Shown: positions 30,195 to 40,528 of the stretch, piece by piece | How positions within the stretch are numbered: the first letter of the stretch is position 1 | Layout of the letters: the number at the start of each line of letters is the position of its first letter | Assembly: GCA_026981985.1 (NCBI GenBank) | Contig: JALSHZ010000115.1 | Span: 1-47,984 of the forward strand | Direction of reading: 5' to 3' | DNA length: 47,984 nucleotides | Source of the DNA: Gammaproteobacteria bacterium | GTDB lineage: Bacteria > Pseudomonadota > Gammaproteobacteria > UWMA-0217 | Made by a program: the position numbers and the translations under genes | Notes under the pieces: generated by a model | Told to the model about the DNA's origin: nothing | What the model saw: the letters and a program-made list of their open reading frames with translations, nothing else | The model's database searches: none

Positions 30195-33017
30195 TCAATC
30201 AAGCAGTGGTTTGAGGTACTGGCCGGTATGAGAGTCCTTGTTGGCAGCCAGCATTTCAGGTGTGCCTTCGCCAATAATTTCTCCTCCGCCTGAACCTCCC
30301 TCTGGCCCCAGATCGACAATCCAGTCAGCGGTCTTGATCACGTCGAGGTTGTGTTCGATGACGATCACGGTATTGCCATGATCACGTAGGCGATGCAGTA
30401 CATTGAGCAGCTGTTCGACGTCATGAAAATGGAGTCCGGTGGTGGGTTCGTCGAGAATATAGATTGTGCGTCCGGTGTCGCGCTTGGAAAGTTCTCTTGC
30501 CAGCTTGATGCGTTGCGCCTCGCCTCCAGAGAGCGTTGTCGCGGCCTGCCCCAGGGTGATGTAGGAAAGTCCAACATCCATCAAGGTCGCGAGCTTGCGG
30601 CTGACGGCGGGCACTGCGGTGAAGAAGTCGGCGGCTTCTTCGACTGACATGTCTAGCACCTCGCTGATGTTTTTGCCCTTGTAGTGGATGTCGAGCGTTT
30701 CCCGGTTGTAGCGTTTGCCCCCGCAGACGTCGCAGGGCACATAGATATCGGGGAGGAAGTGCATCTCCACCTTGATGAGCCCGTCACCCTGACAGGCTTC
30801 GCAGCGTCCGCCTTTCACATTGAAGCTGAAACGCCCCGGTTTGTAGCCGCGGGAACGTGCTTCGCGGGTGCCGGCAAAAAGTTCTCGAATCGGTGTGAAC
30901 AGGCCGGTGTAGGTTGCGGGGTTGGACCGTGGGGTGCGGCCGATGGGACTCTGATCGATATCGATGATCTTATCGAAGTGTTCCAGTCCCTCAATGCTTT
31001 CATAGGGTGCGGGGTCGGTGGCTGCGCGATTCAATTCGCGCGCAATGGCGCGATAGACCGTGTCGTTGATCAAAGTCGATTTGCCTGAACCCGAGACGCC
31101 GGTGATGCAGGTTAGTAGCCCTACTGGGATGCTCAGCTCGACATTCTTCAGGTTGTTCCCTCGCGCGCCACGGACCACGAGCATTTTGTCCGGTTGCGGC
31201 GGTGTGCGCATGGGCGGCACCTCGATCCGTCGCTTGCCGGCGAGGTATTGGCCAGTAATCGAATGCCTGCTGCGCTCGATCTGTTTTGGTGTTCCCTGGG
31301 CAACGATTTCGCCGCCATGCAGCCCGGCGCCGGGTCCGATATCGATGACGTGGTCGGCGGCGCGGATGGCTTCTTCATCGTGTTCGACCACGATCACCGT
31401 ATTGCCAAGATCGCGCAGCCGGGCCAGCGTGTCGAGCAGGCGCTGATTGTCGCGTTGGTGGAGGCCAATGGATGGCTCGTCGAGCACGTACATGACCCCG
31501 ACCAGCCCGGCGCCGATCTGGCTGGCGAGGCGGATGCGTTGGGCTTCACCGCCGGAAAGGGTATCGGAGCTTCTGTCGAGACTGAGATAGTTCAAGCCAA
31601 CATTGGCGAGAAAACGCAGCCGCTCGCTGATCTCCTGGACAATTTTCGCAGCGATCTGCCCCTTGTGGCCCGTGAGTTTCAGCTGTTCGAAGAAGGCGAG
31701 GGCGTCACTGATTGGCAGGCTGGAGATTTGCGGGAGGTTGGTGTCGTTGATAAAGACATTGCGCGAGGCGAGATTGAGCCTGGTCCCTTCGCAGTCCGGA
31801 CAGGGCTGGGTGATCATGTACTTGGCGAGTTCATCGCGAACCGCAGAGGAGTCGGTCTCGCGATAGCGGCGCTCCATATTGTGCAGAATGCCTTCGAAAG
31901 GATGGCTGCGGGTAAATCGCAGCCCACGGTCATTGCGGTAGGTGAACTCGATGCTTTCACCACCGCTGCCGTAGAGGATCACCTTCTGTTGCTTCTTGGT
32001 CAGTTTCTTAAAGGGTTTTTCGATATCAAAGCCGTAGTGCGCTGCAAGCGAAGAGATCAGCTGAAAATAGTAGCCGTTACGTTTGTCCCAACCGCGGATG
32101 GCGCCATCTGCCAGTGACAGCTCGGGGTGGGCGACGATGCGGGTGGGGTCGAAGGTCTGGATGACACCAAGGCCATCACAGCTCGGGCAGGCGCCGGTGG
32201 GGCTGTTGAAGGAGAATATCCGCGGCTCCAGCTCGGGCAGTGAATAGCCGCAGTGGGGACAGGAAAAGCTCGATGAGAAAATGATCTCGGGCTCCTCAGG
32301 GTCGTCCATCCAGGCCACTTTTGCAATGCGGCTTGCCAGATTCAGCGCGGTTTCGAATGATTCGGCCAGGCGTAATTGCAGGTCGCCACGAACCCGAAAA
32401 CGATCTACGACCACATCGATACTGTGTTTACGACGCAGGTCCAGCTTGGGCGGATCGTCCAGCTCGTAGACTTCCCCATTGATTCGAGCACGAATGAAAC
32501 CCTGTGTCCGCAGGCTGTCGAGCAGCTGTAGGTGTTCCCCCTTGCGGTTGTTGACGACCGGTGCGAGCAGCATCAGCTTGCTGCCTTCGGGCAGGGTTAG
32601 CACCTGGTCGACCATCTGACTGATGGTTTGTGCTTCGAGCGCGACCTGGTGTTCGGGGCAGCGGGGAGTACCGGTGCGGGCGAACAATAGTCGCAGGTAG
32701 TCGTGTATCTCGGTAATCGTGCCGACGGTGGAGCGGGGGTTGTGCGAGGTGGTTTTCTGCTCGATGGAAATGGCTGGTGACAGCCCTTCGATATGGTCGA
32801 GGTCCGGCTTTTCCATCATCGACAGGAACTGCCGGGCATAGGCCGATAGTGATTCGACATAACGGCGTTGTCCCTCCGCGTAAATGGTGTCGAATGCCAG
32901 GGACGATTTGCCCGAACCTGACAGCCCGGTAATCACAATGAGCTTGTCGCGCGGAATGGCGAGATCGATATTCTTCAGGTTATGGGTGCGCGCACCACGA
33001 ATGATGATTTTGTCCAT
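30195..33017 (-). CDS. uvrA: Excinuclease ABC subunit A
   Basis: UvrA is the damage-sensing ATPase of nucleotide excision repair and loads UvrB. The 940-residue product matches E. coli in length. It has two ABC cassettes: Walker [10 protein letters not shown] (31-39) and a second GVSGSGKST near 640. Each cassette has an LSGGEAQR signature, and there are zinc modules with CPHCG and CPSC (about 255-285) and CEAC and CDVC (about 740-770). It starts with ATG at 33017 on the minus strand and diverges from the MFS gene. I see no LexA-type CTGT-N8-ACAG box ahead of it. Confidence 0.98.
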   Translation of the reverse strand: MDKIIIRGARTHNLKNIDLAIPRDKLIVITGLSGSGKSSLAFDTIYAEGQRRYVESLSAYARQFLSMMEKPDLDHIEGLSPAISIEQKTTSHNPRSTVGTITEIHDYLRLLFARTGTPRCPEHQVALEAQTISQMVDQVLTLPEGSKLMLLAPVVNNRKGEHLQLLDSLRTQGFIRARINGEVYELDDPPKLDLRRKHSIDVVVDRFRVRGDLQLRLAESFETALNLASRIAKVAWMDDPEEPEIIFSSSFSCPHCGYSLPELEPRIFSFNSPTGACPSCDGLGVIQTFDPTRIVAHPELSLADGAIRGWDKRNGYYFQLISSLAAHYGFDIEKPFKKLTKKQQKVILYGSGGESIEFTYRNDRGLRFTRSHPFEGILHNMERRYRETDSSAVRDELAKYMITQPCPDCEGTRLNLASRNVFINDTNLPQISSLPISDALAFFEQLKLTGHKGQIAAKIVQEISERLRFLANVGLNYLSLDRSSDTLSGGEAQRIRLASQIGAGLVGVMYVLDEPSIGLHQRDNQRLLDTLARLRDLGNTVIVVEHDEEAIRAADHVIDIGPGAGLHGGEIVAQGTPKQIERSRHSITGQYLAGKRRIEVPPMRTPPQPDKMLVVRGARGNNLKNVELSIPVGLLTCITGVSGSGKSTLINDTVYRAIARELNRAATDPAPYESIEGLEHFDKIIDIDQSPIGRTPRSNPATYTGLFTPIRELFAGTREARSRGYKPGRFSFNVKGGRCEACQGDGLIKVEMHFLPDIYVPCDVCGGKRYNRETLDIHYKGKNISEVLDMSVEEAADFFTAVPAVSRKLATLMDVGLSYITLGQAATTLSGGEAQRIKLARELSKRDTGRTIYILDEPTTGLHFHDVEQLLNVLHRLRDHGNTVIVIEHNLDVIKTADWIVDLGPEGGSGGGEIIGEGTPEMLAANKDSHTGQYLKPLLD

Positions 33018-33165
33018 TGGGGTTGGGAAGTTGTTGGCGAGTTGGGCCTTGCGACCCCCGAAGAAAGCTAAAACGCCTGTTGCCCGATTGATGATTCTCG
33101 GGCTCGTCTCAGTGTGTAAGCTGATAATATACGACGGCCTCCGCTACTGAAAGAGCTTGATCGGA
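33018..33165. promoter_or_regulatory. Divergent control region of uvrA and the MFS gene
   Basis: This 148-base gap separates two diverging genes. An AT-rich core at 33123-33132 holds TGATAATAT, an extended -10 candidate on the plus strand for the MFS gene, and on the minus strand TATTAT/TATATT for uvrA; neither has a good -35. No CTGT-N8-ACAG LexA operator is visible. Confidence 0.4.
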
Positions 33166-34554
33166 ATGACAAAAAAAGAGCTTCAACCATTGACCGGGGT
33201 TGAACGGAGAACCACTGTCGGGCTGGCCGGTGTCTATGGCATTCGAATGCTTGGCCTGTTCATGATTCTGCCGGTATTCGCGCTGTATGCCACGACGTTG
33301 GAGGGGGTGACGCCGACGCTGGTTGGCCTGGCCATTGGTATATACGGTCTCACGCAAGCGGTATTTCAGATTCCGCTAGGGCTGCTTTCCGATCGTATAG
33401 GGCGTAAACCGGTGATTCTGGCCGGGCTGGCGGTGTTTGCCCTGGGCAGCGTGATTGCCGCAACCGCGACAACGATCGAGGGTGTTGTGGTGGGGCGGGC
33501 AATTCAGGGCAGTGGCGCCATCGCGGCGGCTACCCTGGCGCTATTGGCGGACCTGACGCGTGAAACGGTTCGAACCCGGGTGATGGCGATTGTCGGTGTG
33601 ACAATCGGTGTCTCCTTTTCGGTAGCGATGGTGCTGGGGCCGCTGCTGAACCAGTGGATCGGTGTGCCTGGTATTTTCTGGTTGACGGCGGTGCTGGCTG
33701 GGGTGGCTGGCTTGATCGTGTGGCAGGGCGTGCCAACACCGACACGGATCAAGCGTCATCGTGATACCGGCATGGTTTGGAGCTACCTGGGTGATGTGCT
33801 GCGGGATCGGCAGTTGCTGCGGCTCGATCTGGGCATTTTTACCCTGCATCTGTTGCTTGCTTCAAACTGGGTTGTGTTGCCGCTGCAGTTTCAGGATCAT
33901 TTTTCGATACCGTCGGTGTCGCATTGGAAAATCTACCTGCCTGTCATGTTGCTCGGGTTCGCGGCCATGGTGCCGTTCATCATCATTGCCGAAGCCCGGC
34001 AGAAGATGAAACTGGTTTTTGTGGCTGCGGTGGCCGTGCTGGTGATTGCGGAATTGCTGCTCTATGGCAACAACGCCAGTTTCTGGGCGCTGATGTTCGC
34101 GTTATGGGTGTTTTTTACTGCGTTCAATCTGCTGGAAGCCTCATTGCCGTCGCTGGTTGCGAAGACCTCGCCACCTGATGCCAAGGGCACGGCGATGGGC
34201 GTCTATTCGACATCCCAGTTCATGGGGATCTTCGTCGGTGGGCTGGCTGGCGGCTGGTTGCATGAGCATCATGGTCTGAGCGCAGTGTATCTGTTCGGTG
34301 CTGTGGTTGCCGCCATTTGGCTGCTGGCTGCCGCGAGTATGAAAAACCCCGGTTATTTGAGCAGCCTGGTGCTGGATGTGGGAGAGATGGATGAGCAGGC
34401 AGCCCAAGCGTTGGCCACCGAATTGGGGGGAGTGCCTGGTGTTGCCGAGGCAGTGGTGATCGCAGATGAGGGTGTTGCCTATCTCAAGGTCGATCGCGAA
34501 AAGGCGGCACTGGACACGCTGGAGCAGTATTCCAGACCAACGACAGCTATGTGA
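33166..34554 (+). CDS. MFS transporter with C-terminal YAM-like domain (YajR family)
   Basis: The 462-residue product is a 12-helix major facilitator. Motif A is GLLSDRIGRKP (about 73-83), followed by RAIQGSGAIAAATLALLADL. After the last helix it adds about 75 soluble residues (from about 385) with PGVAEAVVIADEGVAYLKVD, a ferredoxin-like segment matching the YAM domain of E. coli YajR, a proton-driven antiporter of unknown substrate. I read the ATG at 33166; an in-frame TTG lies three codons upstream. The uvrA-MFS-ssb order is also found in Pseudomonas, so this is a conserved neighbourhood. The substrate cannot be told from the sequence. Confidence 0.9.
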   Translation: MTKKELQPLTGVERRTTVGLAGVYGIRMLGLFMILPVFALYATTLEGVTPTLVGLAIGIYGLTQAVFQIPLGLLSDRIGRKPVILAGLAVFALGSVIAATATTIEGVVVGRAIQGSGAIAAATLALLADLTRETVRTRVMAIVGVTIGVSFSVAMVLGPLLNQWIGVPGIFWLTAVLAGVAGLIVWQGVPTPTRIKRHRDTGMVWSYLGDVLRDRQLLRLDLGIFTLHLLLASNWVVLPLQFQDHFSIPSVSHWKIYLPVMLLGFAAMVPFIIIAEARQKMKLVFVAAVAVLVIAELLLYGNNASFWALMFALWVFFTAFNLLEASLPSLVAKTSPPDAKGTAMGVYSTSQFMGIFVGGLAGGWLHEHHGLSAVYLFGAVVAAIWLLAAASMKNPGYLSSLVLDVGEMDEQAAQALATELGGVPGVAEAVVIADEGVAYLKVDREKAALDTLEQYSRPTTAM

Positions 34555-34653
34555 ACTTCCCATGTTTGTCATGCTCCGTGCGTCGACAAGACCTGATCGC
34601 CAATCCGCGCTAGAATCGCGCATTACTGAATGTAAGTTACTTAAGGTTCGAAC

Positions 34654-35112
34654 ATGGCAAGCAGAGGCGTCAACAAGGTTATTCTGGTCGGCAATCTGGG
34701 CAAGGACCCTGAAACCCGCTATATGCCCAGCGGCGGAGCGGTAACCAATATCACGGTTGCAACATCCGAGACCTGGAAAGATAAAGCAACCGGGCAACCA
34801 CAGGAGCGTACCGAATGGCACCGTGTTGTGTTCTTCAATCGCCTGGCGGAAATTGCCGGTGAGTATTTGAAGAAGGGCTCCAAGGTCTACATCGAGGGCA
34901 GTCTACGCACGCGCAAGTGGCAGGGTCAGGATGGTCAGGATCGCTATACCACCGAGATCGTCGCCAATGAGATGCAGATGCTCGACAGTCGTAGCGGCGG
35001 TAGTACGGGGGGATACGAGGAGCCGCCCATGCCGACGGAAGCTCCCCAGGTCGCCAGTAAGCCTGCGGCCCAGCCGGTGAAGGACGATTTCGAGGACGAC
35101 ATTCCTTTCTGA
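34654..35112 (+). CDS. ssb: Single-stranded DNA-binding protein
   Basis: SSB coats single-stranded DNA in replication, recombination and repair and recruits partners through its tail. The 152-residue product has the OB fold over the first about 110 residues ([47 protein letters not shown]). It continues with a Pro/Gly/Ala linker and ends with the acidic tip DFEDDIPF that binds partner proteins. It is a full-length essential SSB rather than a phage fragment. A TAGAAT at 34611-34616 might be its -10; the -35 is poor. Confidence 0.97.
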   Translation: MASRGVNKVILVGNLGKDPETRYMPSGGAVTNITVATSETWKDKATGQPQERTEWHRVVFFNRLAEIAGEYLKKGSKVYIEGSLRTRKWQGQDGQDRYTTEIVANEMQMLDSRSGGSTGGYEEPPMPTEAPQVASKPAAQPVKDDFEDDIPF

Positions 35113-35169
35113 TGCTCGCTGGGGCGTCAATCCATCGATTTGACTGATCCCTTTCACAGTTTCAGTAAC

Positions 35170-35190
35170 TGCCACCGCTTGACGGTGGCA
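35170..35190 (+). terminator. Hairpin after ssb
   Basis: TGCCACCG (35170-35177) pairs perfectly with CGGTGGCA (35183-35190), loop CTTGA. It stands in the 203-base gap between ssb and rmlA. No T run follows, so its use as a terminator is uncertain; the rest of the gap shows no clear promoter. Confidence 0.4.
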
Positions 35191-35315
35191 ATCTCCAGAT
35201 GCTTGCAAGACAATACCGGCCATTCAGGGTGTGGCGGGTCACGTCTGGCCGTACTCCTTATTCAAGCTGATCCCGGCACGTCGGTCGGGGCAATGGATTT
35301 GCAGGCAATCAAAAC

Positions 35316-36197
35316 ATGAGCAAGCGTAAAGGCATTATCCTCGCGGGTGGCTCCGGCACCCGTCTGTACCCCCTTACCATCTCGGTCAGCAAGCAGCTGA
35401 TGCCGGTCTACGACAAGCCGATGATCTACTATCCGCTGACCACGCTGATGCTGGCCGGTATCAAGGATATCTTGCTGATCACCACGCCCCAGGATGCGGC
35501 TGCGTTCGAGCATTTGCTGGGTGACGGTTCGCAGTGGGGAATCAATTTGCAGTATGCGGTTCAGCCCAGCCCGGATGGCCTGGCGCAGGCGTTTCTGATT
35601 GGTGAAGAATTCATTGGCGATAGCCCGGTCACGCTGATTCTGGGTGACAATATTTTTTATGGTGAAGGGTTTTCACTGCGACTTCAGGGCATTGGTCGCC
35701 GCGATACCGGCGCGACCGTGTTTGGCTACTATGTCCATGATCCGGAGCGCTACGGTGTGGTCGATTTCGATGAGAGCGGAACCGCGACCAGCATTGAGGA
35801 AAAACCCGAACATCCCAAGTCCAACTACGCTGTAACCGGGCTCTATTTCTATGACAATGACGTGGTCGACATTGCCCGTAATGTAAAGCCGTCGCTGCGG
35901 GGTGAACTGGAGATCACCGACGTCAACAAGGTCTACCTCGAACGTGGCGACCTGGCGGTGATGCGCATGAGTCGCGGTACTGCCTGGCTGGATACCGGCA
36001 CCACGCAGTCATTGCTCGATGCCGCCAATTTCATCCGCGTCATCGAGGAGCGGCAGGGATTGAAGATCGCCTGCCCGGAGGAGATTGCCTGGCGACAGGG
36101 TTTCATCGACGATGAGCAGCTGGAAAAGATCGCGCAGCCATTGAAGAAGAGCGGCTATGGTGCCTATCTGCTGGCGATGCTCGACAAGCGGTACTAG
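35316..36197 (+). CDS. rmlA: Glucose-1-phosphate thymidylyltransferase
   Basis: RmlA makes dTDP-glucose from glucose-1-phosphate and dTTP, the first step of dTDP-rhamnose synthesis. The 293-residue product has the nucleotidyltransferase start [16 protein letters not shown] (about 6-21), then [25 protein letters not shown] with the magnesium-binding Asp, IEEKP, and a C-terminal [13 protein letters not shown]. Length and motifs are those of the homotetrameric RmlA family. It begins the plus-strand sugar-nucleotide set; rmlD starts two bases after its stop. Confidence 0.97.
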   Translation: MSKRKGIILAGGSGTRLYPLTISVSKQLMPVYDKPMIYYPLTTLMLAGIKDILLITTPQDAAAFEHLLGDGSQWGINLQYAVQPSPDGLAQAFLIGEEFIGDSPVTLILGDNIFYGEGFSLRLQGIGRRDTGATVFGYYVHDPERYGVVDFDESGTATSIEEKPEHPKSNYAVTGLYFYDNDVVDIARNVKPSLRGELEITDVNKVYLERGDLAVMRMSRGTAWLDTGTTQSLLDAANFIRVIEERQGLKIACPEEIAWRQGFIDDEQLEKIAQPLKKSGYGAYLLAMLDKRY

Positions 36198-36199
36198 TC

Positions 36200-37069
36200 A
36201 TGACAAGCATTCTCGTCACAGGAGCCAATGGGCAGTTGGGTCAGGAGCTGCAACGGGCGGTACCGCAAGGCGTGGCGCTGATCGCGCTGGGGCGGCAGGA
36301 GCTGGATATTGCCGACGCTTCGGCCGTTAGTCGCAAGGTCGCGGAAGTTCGACCGGACTGGATCATCAACGCTGCTGCCTATACAGCCGTTGACAAGGCG
36401 GAGTCGGATGAGGAAATGGCCATGGCCATCAATGTCACTGGCGCTGAAAATCTGGCCAGCGCCGCGCTTGAATTCGGTGCGCGACTGGCGCATGTGTCCA
36501 CTGACTTCGTTTTCGATGGCTGCAAGAGCCGTCCTTACCAGCCGGACGATGCGATGAACCCGGCTGGCGTTTATGGTGAGACGAAACAAAAGGGGGAGCA
36601 GGCGGTCAGAGAAGTGATGGGCGACGACGCATTGATCGTGCGGACCGCCTGGGTCTACTCCGCGCATGGCAACAATTTCGTCAAGACAATGCTGCGTTTG
36701 ATGAGCGAGCGCGAGGAACTCGGCGTTATCGAAGACCAGGTGGGTACGCCGACCTGGGCGGCCGAGCTGGCCAAGGTGCTCTATCTCGCCATCGACAAGT
36801 CACTGGCAGGCACCTACCACTGGACCGATACCGGGGTGGCGAGCTGGTATGATTTTGCTGTGGCGATTCATGAACTTGGGCGTTCGATGGGGTTGCTGCC
36901 GCGTGATGTGACAATCAACCCAATATCCACCGAAGCATATCCGACCCCGGCTGCGAGACCGGCGTACAGTGTGCTGAGCAAGGAAGCAATGCGTCAGGCT
37001 ACCGGCTACACCGGCATGCACTGGCGTGCGGCACTGAACAATATGATGAAGGAACTTGAAAATGGCTAA
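36200..37069 (+). CDS. rmlD: dTDP-4-dehydrorhamnose reductase
   Basis: RmlD reduces dTDP-4-keto-rhamnose to dTDP-L-rhamnose with NAD(P)H, the last step of the pathway. The 289-residue product is an SDR protein with the nucleotide-binding GANGQLGQEL near 8-17, AAYTAVDKAE (about 58-67), STDFVFDG and the catalytic YGETKQKGE (Y and K four apart). GTPTWA and the C-terminal RPAYSVLS are also family marks. It follows rmlA after two bases and overlaps rmlB by eight bases. Confidence 0.96.
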   Translation: MTSILVTGANGQLGQELQRAVPQGVALIALGRQELDIADASAVSRKVAEVRPDWIINAAAYTAVDKAESDEEMAMAINVTGAENLASAALEFGARLAHVSTDFVFDGCKSRPYQPDDAMNPAGVYGETKQKGEQAVREVMGDDALIVRTAWVYSAHGNNFVKTMLRLMSEREELGVIEDQVGTPTWAAELAKVLYLAIDKSLAGTYHWTDTGVASWYDFAVAIHELGRSMGLLPRDVTINPISTEAYPTPAARPAYSVLSKEAMRQATGYTGMHWRAALNNMMKELENG

Positions 37070-38177
37070 TCTATTAGTGACCGGCGCCGCCGGTTTTATC
37101 GGGGCGAATTTTGTTTACTACTGGCTTGATACCTATCCCGGCGACCGGGTGATTGGTTTGGACGCACTCACCTATGCCGGCAACCACGAAAGTATTCGCT
37201 CGGCGGAAAGCAATCCGGCCTTTCGCTTCGTGCATGGGGATATTCGTGATCAGGCGCTGATCGAAAAGCTGCTGCGCGAGGAAAAGATCGACACCATCGT
37301 CCATTTTGCCGCCGAAAGCCATGTCGATCGCTCCATCAGCGGCCCCGACGCTTTCATCGATACCAATATCGGCGGCACGCACTCGATGCTGAAAGCCGCG
37401 CGTGCCGTGTGGCTGGATGGGCCGGAGGGGCGTTTGCCTCACCGTTTTCACCACGTATCCACGGATGAAGTCTATGGCACGCTGGGCCCGAACGATCCGC
37501 CGTTCACCGAATCCACGCCCTATGCGCCAAACTCACCTTATTCTGCCAGTAAGGCGGCATCGGACCATCTGGTCAGGGCTTACCACCATACCTACGGTCT
37601 GGAAGTAACGACCAGCAACTGCTCCAACAATTACGGTCCCTATCAGTTTCCGGAAAAGCTGATTCCGCTGGTGCTGATCAACATTCTGCATGGCAAGGCG
37701 CTTCCCATCTACGGCGACGGCAAGCAGATACGCGACTGGCTGTACGTGGATGATCATGCCCGCGGCATCGACCTGATCATCAAGAAAGGCCGGCTCGGTG
37801 AGACTTACAACATCGGTGGTCACAACGAATGGACCAATATCGACATCGTCAACCTCATCTGCAAGTTGATGGATGAGCGCTTTGCTGCCGATCTGCAGAT
37901 GAAAGAAAAATACCCCGATGCGCCTGCTGCACGTGGGGAGAAGGCTAACTCGTTGATCACCTACGTCAAAGACCGCCCCGGTCACGATCAGCGTTATGCG
38001 ATCGATGCGGCGAAGACGACAGCAGAGCTGGCCTACAAGCCCGTGGAAAGTTTTGAAACCGGTATCGATAAGACAATATCCTGGTATCTCGACAATGAAG
38101 GCTGGTGGCAGCGAATCCTCGACGGCAGCTACCAGGAATGGATTGATCAGCAGTATGCCGATCGGAAAGCAAGTTGA
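37062..38177 (+). CDS. rmlB: dTDP-glucose 4,6-dehydratase
   Basis: RmlB converts dTDP-glucose to dTDP-4-keto-6-deoxyglucose, an intermediate for rhamnose and other deoxysugars. The 371-residue product has the Rossmann motif GAAGFIG (8-14), HFAAESHVDRSI, STDEVYG with the conserved Asp-Glu pair, the catalytic YSASKAASDH, and NNYGPYQFPEKLIPL, all typical of the family. The ATG at 37062 overlaps the rmlD end by eight bases, with AAGGAAC as ribosome binding site; an in-frame TTG two codons earlier is less likely. No rmlC lies next to it. Confidence 0.97.
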   Translation: MANLLVTGAAGFIGANFVYYWLDTYPGDRVIGLDALTYAGNHESIRSAESNPAFRFVHGDIRDQALIEKLLREEKIDTIVHFAAESHVDRSISGPDAFIDTNIGGTHSMLKAARAVWLDGPEGRLPHRFHHVSTDEVYGTLGPNDPPFTESTPYAPNSPYSASKAASDHLVRAYHHTYGLEVTTSNCSNNYGPYQFPEKLIPLVLINILHGKALPIYGDGKQIRDWLYVDDHARGIDLIIKKGRLGETYNIGGHNEWTNIDIVNLICKLMDERFAADLQMKEKYPDAPAARGEKANSLITYVKDRPGHDQRYAIDAAKTTAELAYKPVESFETGIDKTISWYLDNEGWWQRILDGSYQEWIDQQYADRKAS

Positions 38178-38257
38178 GATTGGTTTGTCGGCGGCCGATG
38201 CCGGCGAGTATCGTTAAATAGTAAGAAGGGTTAGTTAGTGTTTTTTTGGGAGACAAT

Positions 38258-39646
38258 ATGAAAGTTACAATTTACGGTTCCGGCTATGTGGGGTTGGTGA
38301 CAGGCGCCTGTCTGGCGGATGTGGGCAACAAGGTACTTTGTGTCGATGTCGACGAAGAGAAAATCGCCAAGCTAAAGCAGGGCATTCTGCCCATCTACGA
38401 GCCTGGGCTTGATGGCGTCGTGGAAGACGCGATGAAGCGCGGCAATCTTGATTTCACGACCGATATGGATCGGGCGGTCAATCACGGCGAAGTACAGTTC
38501 ATTGCCGTCGGTACACCGCCGGACGAGGATGGTTCTGCCGATCTGCAGTACGTGCTGGCGGTGGCTGAGACAATCGGTCAGCGGATGACATCGCCAAAGG
38601 TCGTGGTGGATAAGTCAACCGTCCCTGTGGGTACAGCCGACAAGGTAAGGGCGAAGATCTCGGCGTGTCTGAACGAGCGAGGTGAGAAGTTGGACTTCCA
38701 CGTCGTATCCAACCCGGAGTTCCTGAAAGAGGGCGCGGCGCTGGATGATTTCAAGCGGCCTGACAGAATCGTGGTTGGGGTCGATAGCGACCATGCTACC
38801 AGCGTGATGCGGGAACTGTATGCACCATTCAACCGCAATCACGACAAGCTGATCGTCATGGACATCCGCTCCGCCGAGCTGACGAAATATGCTGCCAACG
38901 CCATGTTGGCCACCAAGATCAGCTTCATGAATGAGATTTCCCAGCTGGCTGAAAAACTGGGCGCGGATATCGAGGCCGTTCGTATTGGCATCGGCTCCGA
39001 TCCACGGATTGGTTACCAGTTCATCTATCCGGGCTGTGGCTACGGTGGCTCCTGTTTCCCAAAAGATGTGAAGGCGCTGGAGCGTACCGCCAGGGAAGTT
39101 GGTTTTGACGCACAGTTGTTGTCGGCGGTTGAGGCGAGGAACAACGATCAGAAGCATATTCTGTATCGCAAGCTCGATCGTCACTTCGATGGTGACCTCA
39201 AGGGCAAGACCATTGCCGTCTGGGGGCTGGCCTTCAAACCGAACACCGATGATATGCGTGATGCGCCTTCCAGGGTGCTGATGGAGGCGCTGTGGGAATC
39301 TGGTGCGAGCGTCCGCGCCTATGACCCTGAGGCCATGAATGAGACCCGCCGAATCTATGGCGAGCGCGATGACCTGGCGTTGGTTGATGAGCCCTATGCA
39401 GCGCTCGATGGGGCTGATGCACTGGTCGTCTGCACCGAATGGAAGATTTTCTGGAGCCCGGATTTCGAAGGGATCAAGCGGCGCCTTAGCAGCCCCGTCA
39501 TTGTTGATGGCCGCAACATCTACGACCTCGATCGCATGCGCCAGCATGGTTTCTCCTACTATGCTGTCGGGCGTGAACATGTCGAAGGCGAGGCCTCGTC
39601 AGCGGACAATGGCGTCGTGCAGCTGAAGGTTGGCGGTGCGAGGTAG
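38258..39646 (+). CDS. ugd: UDP-glucose 6-dehydrogenase
   Basis: This enzyme oxidises UDP-glucose to UDP-glucuronate in two NAD-dependent steps. The 462-residue product has the N-terminal NAD-binding [10 protein letters not shown] (7-16) and the middle dimerisation domain (about 200-300). The catalytic cysteine is C266 in [13 protein letters not shown], and the C-terminal UDP-binding domain contains [17 protein letters not shown]. The related GDP-mannose dehydrogenase is less likely given this match, but the substrate is inferred from the family. ATG at 38258 follows GGGAGA. It is 80 bases after rmlB, so probably in the same unit, and converges with the SDR gene. Confidence 0.95.
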   Translation: MKVTIYGSGYVGLVTGACLADVGNKVLCVDVDEEKIAKLKQGILPIYEPGLDGVVEDAMKRGNLDFTTDMDRAVNHGEVQFIAVGTPPDEDGSADLQYVLAVAETIGQRMTSPKVVVDKSTVPVGTADKVRAKISACLNERGEKLDFHVVSNPEFLKEGAALDDFKRPDRIVVGVDSDHATSVMRELYAPFNRNHDKLIVMDIRSAELTKYAANAMLATKISFMNEISQLAEKLGADIEAVRIGIGSDPRIGYQFIYPGCGYGGSCFPKDVKALERTAREVGFDAQLLSAVEARNNDQKHILYRKLDRHFDGDLKGKTIAVWGLAFKPNTDDMRDAPSRVLMEALWESGASVRAYDPEAMNETRRIYGERDDLALVDEPYAALDGADALVVCTEWKIFWSPDFEGIKRRLSSPVIVDGRNIYDLDRMRQHGFSYYAVGREHVEGEASSADNGVVQLKVGGAR

Positions 39647-39664
39647 CGACTGAACGGCTTTACC

Positions 39665-40528
39665 TTAGTCAGCCCGAACGAGATCTGCTCGTTCGGGCCT
39701 GAAAGGGCGCGGGGAGTAGTTGAAATCCCGTATGGCGTCACCGCTGTCGAAGACCAGATCCTGCTGGGTTCTGTCGGCCATCGAAGGCAGCAGGTGCCTG
39801 TATTGGGGGAGCAGCGCCGCCATTCGTATCGCGGTTCGGGCGACCGGTAGCGGTATATACACAGTACGCTGTTTGCGTCCCAATGCCTCAAATAGACGCG
39901 TGACCATTTCCCGGTAGCTGATCACATCCCCTCCACACAAGGCGTAAAGCGCGTTCTCTGTAGTCTGCTGTGTCAGGCACGCCAGCGCGGCATTGGCAAG
40001 GTCGGCGGCATGTACCGGGCTGCGTTTGCCGCATGCCTCCCCGAATAGCGGGAAGAAGCGGTAACGTTCGATGAAGCCTGCAATCACCGCAACATTCTTG
40101 TCCAATCCTGCACCATAGACCATTGTCGGGCGCAGAATCGTCCAGCCAATACCATGTTTCTCAGCGTAGTCTCGCAGCAGCGTCTCACCCAGACGTAGCA
40201 TTTCTGCCGTCTTGCGCTCTGCCGGGTCAGGAGAATCGATCTTGGAGACCGCGCTTGTCGAGCTGAAAGCGATGATTCTGCCGGGTGCAGAGTCGGATTC
40301 ATGAAGCATCTTGCCCAATACCCATATCGGCGCCAGGCTGATCAGCGTTTCATTGCCTGTAAACGTCAACGGGTTCCTGGAGATATCGTGCTGCATCCAG
40401 CTGATGCCCGGAGAGCCGGCCCCTTCATTCCTGCTCACCGCGGTGACCTGATACCCCTTGTCTGCCAGGGCGGGTAACAGGAAATGTCCGATCAAGCTGG
40501 TCGCGCCGAGTACAGTGACCACCGTCAT
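39665..40528 (-). CDS. Atypical SDR / NAD-dependent epimerase-like protein
   Basis: The 287-residue product has a Rossmann start TVVTVLGATSLIGHF with the glycine pattern GxxxxxG and later TILRPTMVYG, which marks an extended SDR fold. At the place of the catalytic YxxxK it reads PAERKTAE, so the Tyr is Pro and only the Lys is kept; it may bind a nucleotide without SDR chemistry. Similar proteins occur beside rhamnosyltransferase genes in surface polysaccharide loci, but I know no proven role. Its ATG overlaps the upstream GT2 stop in ATGA (40525-40528), so it is the last gene of the minus-strand operon. Confidence 0.85.
   Translation of the reverse strand: MTVVTVLGATSLIGHFLLPALADKGYQVTAVSRNEGAGSPGISWMQHDISRNPLTFTGNETLISLAPIWVLGKMLHESDSAPGRIIAFSSTSAVSKIDSPDPAERKTAEMLRLGETLLRDYAEKHGIGWTILRPTMVYGAGLDKNVAVIAGFIERYRFFPLFGEACGKRSPVHAADLANAALACLTQQTTENALYALCGGDVISYREMVTRLFEALGRKQRTVYIPLPVARTAIRMAALLPQYRHLLPSMADRTQQDLVFDSGDAIRDFNYSPRPFRPERADLVRAD
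39672..39698. terminator. Hairpin between convergent ugd and the SDR gene
   Basis: GCCCGAACGAG (39672-39682) pairs perfectly with CTCGTTCGGGC (39688-39698), loop ATCTG. It lies in the last codons of the SDR gene and just past the ugd stop. There is no T run on either side, so it would stop transcription only weakly or protect 3' ends. Confidence 0.45.
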
